64,000 bases of DNA from Variovorax sp. J22P240. Its GTDB lineage: Bacteria > Pseudomonadota > Gammaproteobacteria > Burkholderiales > Burkholderiaceae_C. Positions 23,136-30,356 of the stretch are shown here, piece by piece (positions within the stretch are counted from its first letter, which is position 1; each line of letters starts with the position of its first letter). The stretch lies in contig NZ_JASZYR010000004.1 in assembly GCF_030316855.1 (NCBI RefSeq), forward strand, positions 62,001 to 126,000, in the 5' to 3' direction. The position numbers were made by a program, and so were the translations under genes. The notes under the pieces were generated by a model that was not told the DNA's origin, made no database searches, and saw only the letters and a list, made by a program, of their open reading frames with translations.

Positions 23136-24056
23136 ATGAAACTTCCCTCCAGAGTCAAGATCGTCGACGTCGGCCCGCGCGACGGCCTTCAGAATGAAAA
23201 GCAGCCGGTGTCGGCCGAGATCAAGATCGGGCTGGTGCATCGCCTGCAGGATGCGGGGCTCAGGGAGATCGAGGTCACCAGCTTCGTCTCGCCCAAGTGG
23301 GTGCCGCAGATGGCGGACAACGCCGAGGTCATGCACGGCATCCAGCGCAAGCCCGGTGTTCGCTACTCGGTGCTGACGCCCAACATGAAAGGCTTCGAGG
23401 CCGCCATCGCCGCGCCGCGCGAGGAATGGCCGGACGAGATCGTGGTGTTCGGCGCCGCCAGCGAGGCCTTCAGCCAGCGCAACATCAACTGCTCCATCGC
23501 CGAGAGCATCGAGCGCTTCCGGCCGGTGGTCGAGGCTGCGCGCGCCAAAGGCATCTACGTGCGCGGCGCGATGTCGTGCACGGTCGGTTGCCCCTATGAA
23601 GGCGAGATCGCGCCGTCGCGCGTCGACATGCTCGCCGGCCTCATGAAGGAAATCGGTGTGCAGCACGTGGGCGTTGCCGACACCATCGGCGTGGGTACCC
23701 CGCTCAAGGTGCAGCGCGCGCTGGAGGCCACGCTGAAGCACTACGGCATCGACGATGTCTCCGGTCACTACCACGACACCTATGGCCAGGCGCTGGGCAA
23801 TACCCTTGCGAGCCTTGAAATGGGCGTGTGGCAGTACGACACCTCGTCCGCCGGGCTCGGCGGCTGTCCCTACGCCAAGGGCGCGACCGGCAACGTCGCG
23901 ACCGAGGACGTGGTCTACATGCTGCACGGCATGGGCATCGAGACCGGCATCGATCTCGACAAGCTGATCGACGCGGGCGTCTACATCAGCGAGGCGCTGG
24001 GTCGCGAGCCGAACTCGCGCGCCTCGAAGGCCATTCGAAACAAGAGAGCGGCATGA
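23136..24056 (+). CDS. Hydroxymethylglutaryl-CoA lyase
   Basis: A 306-residue TIM-barrel lyase that cleaves HMG-CoA to acetoacetate and acetyl-CoA, the final step of leucine degradation. Conserved features: metal/substrate block VDVGPRDGLQNEK (residues 10-22), EVTSFVSPKWVPQMAD, SCTVGCPYEG, the metal-binding HYHDTYGQAL, and the catalytic-Cys signature GLGGCPYAKGATGNVATEDV. Length matches bacterial MvaB/LiuE. It lies 60 bp after the frameshifted dehydrogenase rather than in the liu operon at 7.9-16.4 kb, but it provides the only HMG-CoA lyase in this window. It could serve both pathways. Its stop is followed directly by an interspersed hairpin repeat. Confidence 0.92.
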   Translation: MKLPSRVKIVDVGPRDGLQNEKQPVSAEIKIGLVHRLQDAGLREIEVTSFVSPKWVPQMADNAEVMHGIQRKPGVRYSVLTPNMKGFEAAIAAPREEWPDEIVVFGAASEAFSQRNINCSIAESIERFRPVVEAARAKGIYVRGAMSCTVGCPYEGEIAPSRVDMLAGLMKEIGVQHVGVADTIGVGTPLKVQRALEATLKHYGIDDVSGHYHDTYGQALGNTLASLEMGVWQYDTSSAGLGGCPYAKGATGNVATEDVVYMLHGMGIETGIDLDKLIDAGVYISEALGREPNSRASKAIRNKRAA

Positions 24057-24059
24057 GGG

Positions 24060-24133
24060 TCGCCGGGCCGCCCCAAGACGCGAGGGCCCCCTTGGGGGGC
24101 AGCGCAGCACACGAAGTGGTAAGCGTGGGGGCA
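24060..24133. repeat. Interspersed hairpin repeat, inverted relative of the 96-bp repeat
   Basis: Starts 3 bp after the HMG-CoA lyase stop. Read on the minus strand it gives CCCCCACGCTT, then CACTTCGTGT, a GC-rich spacer, a CCCCCC-AA-GGGGG hairpin and finally GGCGGCCCGGC. That is the same order as CCCCCAGGCTT...CACTTCGTGTCGCT...CCCCC-TT-CCGGGGG...AGCGGCCCGGC in the tandem block at 17342. The copy occupies nearly all of the 81-bp gap before the YbaK-like gene. Confidence 0.75.
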
Positions 24134-24137
24134 CAAG

Positions 24138-24626
24138 ATGTGCGGCGCTGAACTGACTTCATTGCCCGACGGTGTGCAGCGCGTTGCGCGCATGCTTCAA
24201 GACAAGGGCCATCCGCATGCGCCGCAGATGCTCGACGACGCCGCGCGCACCGCGCAGCAGGCGGCCGATGCGCTGGGCATCGACGTGGGGCAGATCGCCA
24301 AGAGCATCGTCTTCCGCCGCAAGACGGACGACGTCGCGGTGCTGGTCGTGACCTCGGGCGACAAGCGCGTGGACGAGAAGAAGGTCGCAGAGCTGGTCGG
24401 CAAGCTCGGCCGAGCCGACGCGGACTTCGTCAAGTCGCGCACCGGTTTCTCGATCGGCGGTGTTTCGCCTTTTGCGCATGCGACGCCGCCGGTGATGCTG
24501 ATCGACCGCGAACTGTTCCGCTTCGAGGACATCTGGGCGGCCGCCGGCCATCCGCATGCGGTGGTGCGGTTGCGCCCGCGGGACCTCGAAGCCCTGACCG
24601 GCGCGCCCGTCGCGGACGTGGTGTGA
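24138..24626 (+). CDS. YbaK/EbsC-family protein (aminoacyl-tRNA deacylase-like)
   Basis: A 162-residue single-domain protein of the YbaK/ProX superfamily, whose members hydrolyse mischarged aminoacyl-tRNAs in trans. Recognisable blocks are [21 protein letters not shown] (including the conserved Lys), [21 protein letters not shown] and [21 protein letters not shown]. The exact tRNA substrate is not predictable. The start at 24138 is only 4 bp beyond the hairpin repeat, whose last bases (GTGGGGGCAC) supply the only G-rich sequence that could act as ribosome-binding site. The stop overlaps the GTG of the next gene. Confidence 0.88.
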   Translation: MCGAELTSLPDGVQRVARMLQDKGHPHAPQMLDDAARTAQQAADALGIDVGQIAKSIVFRRKTDDVAVLVVTSGDKRVDEKKVAELVGKLGRADADFVKSRTGFSIGGVSPFAHATPPVMLIDRELFRFEDIWAAAGHPHAVVRLRPRDLEALTGAPVADVV

Positions 24627-24886
24627 CGGCCGACACCGTGCCGTCGCTGGCCGAACGCGCCGTCGCTGCGCGCGACGTTGCGGGCGATGTGCCGTCGCCC
24701 TGCATCTCCATTTGCCGCATGGACGCGGACAGCGGCTTCTGCCTGGGCTGCCTGCGCACCATCCAGGAGATTGCCGCGTGGAGCCGCATGGGCGATGCGG
24801 ACAAGCGCAGCGTTTGGCGCGCGATCGAATTGCGCGCGCAGGCGGGATCTCTTGTTGCCGAGGCACCTGACGGAGACAGGCCGTGA
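24623..24886 (+). CDS. DUF1289 domain-containing protein
   Basis: An 87-residue protein with the DUF1289 pattern: [11 protein letters not shown]...[19 protein letters not shown], with four cysteines (about residues 27, 31, 40 and 43) likely binding a metal or Fe-S centre. Function unknown; the family is often found as a small Fe-S-like protein in proteobacteria. It starts with GTG at 24623, overlapping the upstream stop (GTGTGA), and its own stop overlaps the GTG start of the next gene. The three genes therefore form a tightly coupled set. Confidence 0.85.
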   Translation: MTADTVPSLAERAVAARDVAGDVPSPCISICRMDADSGFCLGCLRTIQEIAAWSRMGDADKRSVWRAIELRAQAGSLVAEAPDGDRP

Positions 24887-25524
24887 AGCACATCACCTTC
24901 CATCTCGACTTCATCTCGCCCTATGCATACCTCGCGTTCGAGCAACTGCCGCAAGCGCTCGAAGGGCTGAGCTACAGCGTGGCCTACCGCCCGGTGCTAC
25001 TCGGTGCTTTGCTCAAGCACCATGGACAGCTCGGGCCGGGCGAGATCCCTGCGAAGCGCACCTGGACCTATCGTCACGTGCTGTGGCTGGGCCACAAGCA
25101 TGGCATCCCGATCCAGATGCCCGCCACGCATCCCTACAACCCGCTGCCGCACCTGCGGCTGGCGCTCGCGACCACCGCGGACGGCGACATCAGCCGGCAC
25201 GTGGCAGAGACCATCTTCCGCGACGTGTGGCGTACCGGCGGTGAAGCGGGTGACGTCACCCGCCTCGCCGCGCTGGCAGCGCAACTGAAGCAGGTGCGCG
25301 ACAGCGGCAGCGACGAAGCCAAGGCCCAGCTCAAGGCCAACACCGACGACGCCATCGCGCAAGGCGTCTTCGGCGTGCCGGCCTTCGTCGTCGATGGCCG
25401 CCTGTTCTGGGGCTTCGACGGCATCGCGATGCTGCGCGCCTGCCTCGAAGGCGATGCATGGTTCAGCGGCCCCAACTGGGCCGAAGCCGACCAGCGCCCC
25501 ATGCTGCTCCGCAACAATCGTTGA
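24883..25524 (+). CDS. DsbA-fold 2-hydroxychromene-2-carboxylate isomerase-like protein
   Basis: A 213-residue thioredoxin-fold protein of the HCCA isomerase/kappa-class GST group. It begins [19 protein letters not shown], where Ser in ISPYAY occupies the glutathione-activating position instead of a CXXC pair. The C-terminal [21 protein letters not shown] with cis-Pro is also characteristic. Such enzymes use glutathione to isomerise 2-hydroxychromene-2-carboxylate in naphthalene breakdown, but many homologues act on unknown substrates. No aromatic-catabolism genes are adjacent, so a general glutathione-dependent isomerase is the safer call. Start is GTG at 24883 (coupled). Confidence 0.82.
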   Translation: MKHITFHLDFISPYAYLAFEQLPQALEGLSYSVAYRPVLLGALLKHHGQLGPGEIPAKRTWTYRHVLWLGHKHGIPIQMPATHPYNPLPHLRLALATTADGDISRHVAETIFRDVWRTGGEAGDVTRLAALAAQLKQVRDSGSDEAKAQLKANTDDAIAQGVFGVPAFVVDGRLFWGFDGIAMLRACLEGDAWFSGPNWAEADQRPMLLRNNR

Positions 25525-25667
25525 CTTTCTTACAGGCTGAAACGCGGGCTGCGGGTTTCACCTTAAGTCGTCAGCAAGCGTTCAGTTTGGCGACAGGCTC
25601 GGGTCAGTCGGCACTCCAAGAATGCGTCACGTCCCACGCCGTGGGCGCATATTTCTAAGGAGACGAC

Positions 25668-27362
25668 ATGGCAGCCACACTAGATTCACGGGGAGCGCCG
25701 CACAGCGCCCCCCGACCCATGAGCGCCGAGGAGAAGAAGGTCATCTTCGCCTCGTCCCTCGGGACCGTGTTCGAGTGGTACGACTTCTACCTGTACGGTT
25801 CGCTCGCGGCGATCATCGCCAAGCAGTTCTTCAGCGGTCTGGATGCGGGCGCGGCCTTCATCTTCGCGCTGCTGGCCTTTGCAGCGGGCTTCCTGGTGCG
25901 GCCGTTCGGCGCCATCGTGTTCGGCCGGCTCGGCGACATGATCGGACGCAAGTACACCTTCCTGGTCACCATCCTGATCATGGGCCTGTCGACCTTCATC
26001 GTCGGCCTGCTGCCCAGCTACGCGACCATCGGCGTCGCGGCCCCTGTCATCCTCATCGCATTGCGCATGCTGCAGGGCCTCGCCCTCGGCGGCGAGTACG
26101 GCGGCGCAGCCACCTACGTGGCCGAGCATTCGCCGCACGGCAAGCGTGGCGCCTACACCTCGTGGATCCAGACCACTGCAACGCTAGGCCTGTTCCTGAG
26201 CCTGGTGGTCATCCTTGGCGTGCGTGAAGGCATGGGCGAGGCCGCATTCGCCGAATGGGGCTGGCGCATTCCGTTCCTGGTGTCGATCCTGCTGCTCGGC
26301 GTGTCGGTGTGGATCCGCCTGTCGCTGTCGGAATCGCCCGCCTTCCAGAAGATGAAGGCCGAGGGCAAGACCTCGAAGGCGCCGTTGTCCGAATCCTTCG
26401 GCCAGTGGAAGAACCTCAAGATTGTGATCCTGGCGCTCATCGGCCTGACCGCCGGCCAGGCCGTGGTCTGGTATTCCGGCCAGTTCTATGCGCTCTTCTT
26501 CCTGACGCAGCAGCTCAAGGTCGATGCGACCACCGCCAACCTGATGATCGCGGCCGCCCTGCTGCTCGGCACGCCCTTCTTCGTCGTGTTCGGCACGCTC
26601 TCCGACAAGATCGGCCGCAAGCCGATCATCATGGCGGGCTGCCTGCTGGCCGTGGTCACGTACTTCCCCGTCTTCAAGATGCTGACCGAAGCCGCCAACC
26701 CCGCCCTCGCCCGCGCGCAGGCCACGGCCGGCGTGACGGTGACGGCCGATCCGCGCTCGTGCTCCTTCCAGGGTAACCCGGTGGCACGCGAAATCGACTT
26801 CCGCAGCTCCTGTGACATCGCCAAGCGCTACCTGGTGCAGAACTCGGTGAGCTACGAGCGCGCCGACGGCCCGGCCGGCTCCCCGGCTGTCGTCAAGATC
26901 GGCGACGTGACCATCACCGCTCCGAGCGGCAATGTGGTCAATCACAAGTTCGACGAAGCCTCCGCCAAGGAGATCGCCGCCTTCAAGAAGGCCGTCGGCG
27001 AGCAGTTGAAGACCGCCGGCTACCCCAGCAAGGCCGACCCGGCCAGCATCAACAAGGTCTTGACCGTGGTGCTGCTGTTCTGGCTGGTGCTGCTGGTGAC
27101 GATGGTCTACGGCCCGATCGCGGCCATGCTGGTCGAACTCTTCCCGACCCGCATCCGCTACACCTCGATGAGCCTGCCGTACCACATCGGCAACGGCTGG
27201 TTCGGCGGCCTGCTGCCAACCACCGCCTTCGCGATCGTTGCCAGCACCGGCAACATGTACAACGGCCTCTGGTATCCGATCGTCATCGCCGCGATGACGC
27301 TGGTCGTGGGCACGATCTTCATTCGCGAGACGAAGGACGTGGACATCTACGCGAATGACTAG
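25668..27362 (+). CDS. MFS transporter of the metabolite:H+ symporter (MHS) family with a large periplasmic insertion
   Basis: A 564-residue permease. The family hallmark GTVFEWYDFYLYGSLA opens TM1 (about residues 31-46), and the loop motif GRLGDMIGRKYTF lies between TM2 and TM3. Typical MHS proteins have about 430-450 residues. This one carries an extra stretch of roughly 115 residues (about 345-460) between C-terminal-half membrane segments. The stretch is hydrophilic, beta-like, and contains the pair CSFQGNPVAREIDFRSSC that could form a disulfide. It probably lies in the periplasm. MHS transporters import organic acids, betaines or citrate with protons; substrate unknown. RBS AAGGAGAC precedes the ATG at 25668; a terminator follows at 27425. 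Confidence 0.9.
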   Translation: MAATLDSRGAPHSAPRPMSAEEKKVIFASSLGTVFEWYDFYLYGSLAAIIAKQFFSGLDAGAAFIFALLAFAAGFLVRPFGAIVFGRLGDMIGRKYTFLVTILIMGLSTFIVGLLPSYATIGVAAPVILIALRMLQGLALGGEYGGAATYVAEHSPHGKRGAYTSWIQTTATLGLFLSLVVILGVREGMGEAAFAEWGWRIPFLVSILLLGVSVWIRLSLSESPAFQKMKAEGKTSKAPLSESFGQWKNLKIVILALIGLTAGQAVVWYSGQFYALFFLTQQLKVDATTANLMIAAALLLGTPFFVVFGTLSDKIGRKPIIMAGCLLAVVTYFPVFKMLTEAANPALARAQATAGVTVTADPRSCSFQGNPVAREIDFRSSCDIAKRYLVQNSVSYERADGPAGSPAVVKIGDVTITAPSGNVVNHKFDEASAKEIAAFKKAVGEQLKTAGYPSKADPASINKVLTVVLLFWLVLLVTMVYGPIAAMLVELFPTRIRYTSMSLPYHIGNGWFGGLLPTTAFAIVASTGNMYNGLWYPIVIAAMTLVVGTIFIRETKDVDIYAND

Positions 27363-27366
27363 CTAA

Positions 27367-27390
27367 CCCCCAGGCTTTTTCACTTCGTGT
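27367..27390 (+). repeat. Short remnant of the interspersed repeat
   Basis: CCCCCAGGCTTTTTCACTTC followed by GTGT begins 5 bp after the MFS stop. It matches the first 30 bp of the 96-bp unit (CCCCCAGGCTTCGCGCACTTCGTGT) with a changed centre, after which similarity is lost. It is a degenerate or truncated copy. Confidence 0.45.
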
Positions 27391-27424
27391 AAACGCCCTC
27401 TGAATGGGGCGGGAATTCTTGATG

Positions 27425-27455
27425 GGCCTCGCGGCTTGCGGCGCGAGGCCTTTTT
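27425..27455 (+). terminator. Rho-independent terminator after the MFS gene
   Basis: GGCCTCGCG (27425-27433) pairs with CGCGAGGCC (27442-27450) over an 8-base loop and is followed by five T (27451-27455). It ends the MFS transcript 63 bp after the stop. The small downstream gene starts at 27480 and would need its own promoter or read-through. Confidence 0.85.
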
Positions 27456-27479
27456 CTTGGAAGTTAAGGAGACTTGATC

Positions 27480-27638
27480 ATGTGGAAGATCGGTATCGGC
27501 TTTGCCATCTTTGCGGTTGTCGTGTTGTTCGTGCTGATGAAGGCGGGGGACAAGGTGGATATGTCGGGGGAGAAGCACGGCGGGGACTCGATGCACGCGC
27601 CCGCGGCTGCGCCGGCTGCGGGGGAAGCGTCGAAGTAG
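27480..27638 (+). CDS. Small single-pass membrane protein (52 aa)
   Basis: A 52-residue open frame: MWKIGIGFAIFAVVVLFVLM forms one transmembrane helix (residues 2-20). It is followed by a hydrophilic tail with GDKVDMSGEKHGG and an Ala/Pro-rich end. An AAGGAGAC ribosome-binding site lies 7 bp upstream, and the composition suits a real membrane peptide. Orientation is probably N-in or N-out with a periplasmic tail; the family and function are unknown. It sits alone in a 391-bp gap between the MFS terminator and the DnaJ-like gene. Nothing else is evident between 27639 and 27753. Confidence 0.6.
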   Translation: MWKIGIGFAIFAVVVLFVLMKAGDKVDMSGEKHGGDSMHAPAAAPAAGEASK

Positions 27639-27753
27639 GGCCTCTGGGTGCCGAGAAACGTCGATGGCGGTCTCTGCCCTCGATTAACATTCGCAGCGCA
27701 ACGCTTCCATCGGGACATCGTCCCGAACGCCTTGCCTGGACGAGGACATTGAC

Positions 27754-28851
27754 TTGGGCACCGACAACGCTTTCGCCGAACTGGGCTTGGCACCTGACGC
27801 ATCCGACAGCGAGGTGAAGGCGGCGTGGCGCCGTCTCGTCTCGCAGTGGCATCCGGACCGCAACGACAGTTCCGATGCGGTAGCCAAGATGCAGCGCATC
27901 AATCAGGCGTTCGAAGAGATCCGCCGTGCCGGAAGCCGTGCGCGCACGGATGAATCGGCGACCGGCGGCGCATCGTCCCGCGCAGCAGAAGAATGCGCCC
28001 GCGGATTCGACGACGACGCTACGGCGTCACGCCATGCCGCCGGCGCGGATCGACATCGTCGGCCCATCTACCGCAAGGTCAAGATGACGCTGGAAGAAGC
28101 TGCCGTCGGTTGCATCAAGGTGCTGCGGGGCAAAGTCACCAACGTGTGCTCGACCTGTGCGGGCGCAGGGCACCAGGTGCTCGGTGGCAACTGTGCCCAA
28201 TGCGGGGGCTCGGGCGCGATTCCGAAGCGCTCCTTTTTCGGATGGCCCAGTGGCTATTTCGAGTGCGATGCCTGCCTGGGAGGCGGCATCGCCAGGCAGC
28301 CGTGCGCGGCCTGCGACGGCTCCGGCAAGATGGATGCACGCGCTTACAAGATCAAGGTCCGCATTCCGCATGGCGTGCGCCATGGCGACCTGCTCCATGT
28401 CGATGGACGGCCGTCGCGCCCGGACAGCCCCCCCTCGGACCTCGAGATCCGCGTCGAAGTGGCGGACCACGCGTTCTTCCAACTCGACGCGGACGGCACG
28501 ATTCGATGCGAGATCCCGGTCGATGGCTTCGCGTGGATCGCCAACCGGTCGATCCAGGTGCCGACCGTCACTGGCCTGCACGCGCTGCAATTGGACCGCG
28601 AGCAACTGTCCTATCGCCTGAAGGGCCAGGGCTTCCCGATGACGCGCCGTGGTTCGCGCGGCGACCAGTTGATCACGCTCTTGCCGATATTCCCGGATTC
28701 GCTCAGCACGGATCAGCAGATCCTCCTCGACCAGCTTCTGGCCACGACCTCGGGTGGTGGACAAAGCTCGGACGCGCGTCTTCGCGCATGGAGCCGAGGC
28801 CTGCGCGCCTGGGAACGAGGGTTGTCGGACCGCGGCGCTACAGGAGCTTGA
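27754..28851 (+). CDS. DnaJ-like co-chaperone with J domain and cysteine-rich zinc domain
   Basis: A 365-residue J-protein. The N-terminal J domain (about residues 3-60) contains the HPD motif in SQWHPDRND. The Gly/Phe region of classical DnaJ is missing and replaced by an acidic/Ser-Ala linker. Four zinc-binding repeats follow (about residues 128-193): CSTCAGAG, CAQCGGSG, CDACLGGG and CAACDGSG. Then comes a C-terminal substrate-binding-like domain (KIKVRIPHGVRHGDLLHV...). It should stimulate Hsp70 ATPase. It appears to start at TTG (27754). Its stop overlaps the convergent CoA-transferase gene by 14 bp. No dnaK or grpE is nearby, so it is probably an accessory DnaJ paralogue. Confidence 0.85.
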   Translation: MGTDNAFAELGLAPDASDSEVKAAWRRLVSQWHPDRNDSSDAVAKMQRINQAFEEIRRAGSRARTDESATGGASSRAAEECARGFDDDATASRHAAGADRHRRPIYRKVKMTLEEAAVGCIKVLRGKVTNVCSTCAGAGHQVLGGNCAQCGGSGAIPKRSFFGWPSGYFECDACLGGGIARQPCAACDGSGKMDARAYKIKVRIPHGVRHGDLLHVDGRPSRPDSPPSDLEIRVEVADHAFFQLDADGTIRCEIPVDGFAWIANRSIQVPTVTGLHALQLDREQLSYRLKGQGFPMTRRGSRGDQLITLLPIFPDSLSTDQQILLDQLLATTSGGGQSSDARLRAWSRGLRAWERGLSDRGATGA

Positions 28852-30133
28852 TGCGCGCGGCTTGCGCCGCAAGTTCCGCGCGGAAGGCGGGATGCGCGAT
28901 ACCGATGAGTTCTCGCGCGCGCTGACTGGCGGACTTTCCGCGCAACTGCGCCACGCCGTATTCGGTGACGACGTAGTTGATGTCGTTCTTGCTGGTGGTG
29001 ACGTGAGTGCCCGGTGACAGCACTGGCACGATGCGCGAAATGGTGTCGCCCTTCGCCGTCGATGGCAGCACGATGAAGGCCTTGCCGCCGCGCGAACGAT
29101 TGGCCGCACGCACGAAGTCCGATTGGCCTCCGGTGCCGGAGAACGGTGCGGACCCGAGGCTTTCCGAGCCGCACTGTCCCAGCAGGTCGATCTGCAAGGT
29201 GGCGTTGATGGCCACCAGGTTGTCGTTCATGCCGGCCAGCGCCGGATCGTTGGTGTAGTTCACCGGATGAATTTCCAGCGCGGGGTTGCGATTCATGTAC
29301 CGGTAGAGCTTTCCGGAGCCCAGCGCGAAAGTGGCGATCATCTTTCCCGGCAAGTAGTTCTTGCGGCGATTGGTGACGGCGCCGCATTCCACCAGCGAGA
29401 GGATGCCGTCGCCGATCATTTCGGTATGGATTCCGAGATCGCGCTTGTGCGCCAGTTGCATGACCACCGCGTCGGGGATGCCGCCATAGCCGATCTGCAA
29501 CGTGGAGCCGTCGTCGATCATGTCGGCCACGTACTTGCCGATGGCTTCCTGCACGGGCCCGATCTTGGGCAGGCCGACCTCGAGCACCGGATCTTCGCTC
29601 TCGACCAGAGCGGCGACCTTCGAGACATGCACGCGGCAGTTCCCGAACGCAAAGGGCACGTTGGGATTCACCTCGAGCACCACGGCGCGCGCCTTGGCGA
29701 CCGCGGCCATGGTGTAGTCGGCGCCGAGGCTGAGGGCAAAAAATCCTTCGTCGTCCATCGGTGACGCCATGCTGAATACGACGTCCGCAGGCATCAGCCC
29801 CCGTTCGATCTGCATCGGAATCTCCGAGAAGTAGTTCGGAATGAAGTCGATCCAGCCGGCCTGTCCGCCCTCGCGCGTAGCCCCGCCGAAGAAATAGGCG
29901 ATGTGCCGGACATGGTCCACGGTCGCGGGATCGATGTAGCCGTACTTCCGCAGCGCGAGGATCTGCCCGACCTTGACGTCGCGGAAATCCAGGCGCTGCT
30001 CCGACAGCGCGGTCAACAGCGTCGGTGGTTCACCCACGCCCGTGGGGACGACGATGAAGTCGCCGTTGCGCACATGGCGCACGGCTTCGGCGGCGGAGGT
30101 CCGGCGCTGCTTGTAGATCTCGCGAGGCGACAT
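28838..30133 (-). CDS. Acetyl-CoA hydrolase/transferase-family protein
   Basis: A 431-residue family I CoA-transferase of the acetyl-CoA hydrolase/4-hydroxybutyrate CoA-transferase group. Blocks seen: IVVPTGVGEPPTLLTAL, LQIGYGGIPDAVV, IHTEMIGDGILSLVECG, ATFALGSGKLYRYMNRNP and the C-terminal VVTEYGVAQLRGKSASQRA. It should transfer CoA between acetyl-CoA (or another acyl-CoA) and a short carboxylate. The start at 30133 (MSPREIYKQRR) has an AGGAAG site; further upstream codons in the frame look non-native. It is divergent from uvrA, with a 223-bp gap in which I see no clear regulatory motif. Confidence 0.88.
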   Translation of the reverse strand: MSPREIYKQRRTSAAEAVRHVRNGDFIVVPTGVGEPPTLLTALSEQRLDFRDVKVGQILALRKYGYIDPATVDHVRHIAYFFGGATREGGQAGWIDFIPNYFSEIPMQIERGLMPADVVFSMASPMDDEGFFALSLGADYTMAAVAKARAVVLEVNPNVPFAFGNCRVHVSKVAALVESEDPVLEVGLPKIGPVQEAIGKYVADMIDDGSTLQIGYGGIPDAVVMQLAHKRDLGIHTEMIGDGILSLVECGAVTNRRKNYLPGKMIATFALGSGKLYRYMNRNPALEIHPVNYTNDPALAGMNDNLVAINATLQIDLLGQCGSESLGSAPFSGTGGQSDFVRAANRSRGGKAFIVLPSTAKGDTISRIVPVLSPGTHVTTSKNDINYVVTEYGVAQLRGKSASQRARELIGIAHPAFRAELAAQAARIKLL

Positions 30134-30356
30134 TCTTGAACTTCCTGTGGGGTAGGAGGGGGCCCCGCTGCCGGTATTTGACGCCCATCTCATTGCGATG
30201 GAAGCATCCGGACCGCAGGGGTAAGTGTGTCCGTGTGTAAATGATGGAAGCTGCGTCCTGCATCGGAGAAACCCCTGCACGGTGACCGACCATCCGAGGC
30301 CCTGCACGAAGCTTCGCTCGTGTTTCTAGAATGTCTGCCCCACCCCCAAGGCATTC

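Noticed and set aside
24060..24133. Rho-independent terminator after HMG-CoA lyase
   Set aside because: The C5/G6 hairpin is strong but is not followed by a T-run, and the next gene starts directly afterwards; it is better described as a repeat family member.
30134..30356. Possible LexA box or SOS control in front of uvrA
   Set aside because: No CTGT-N8-ACAG match or close variant was found in the 223-bp gap by reading both strands.
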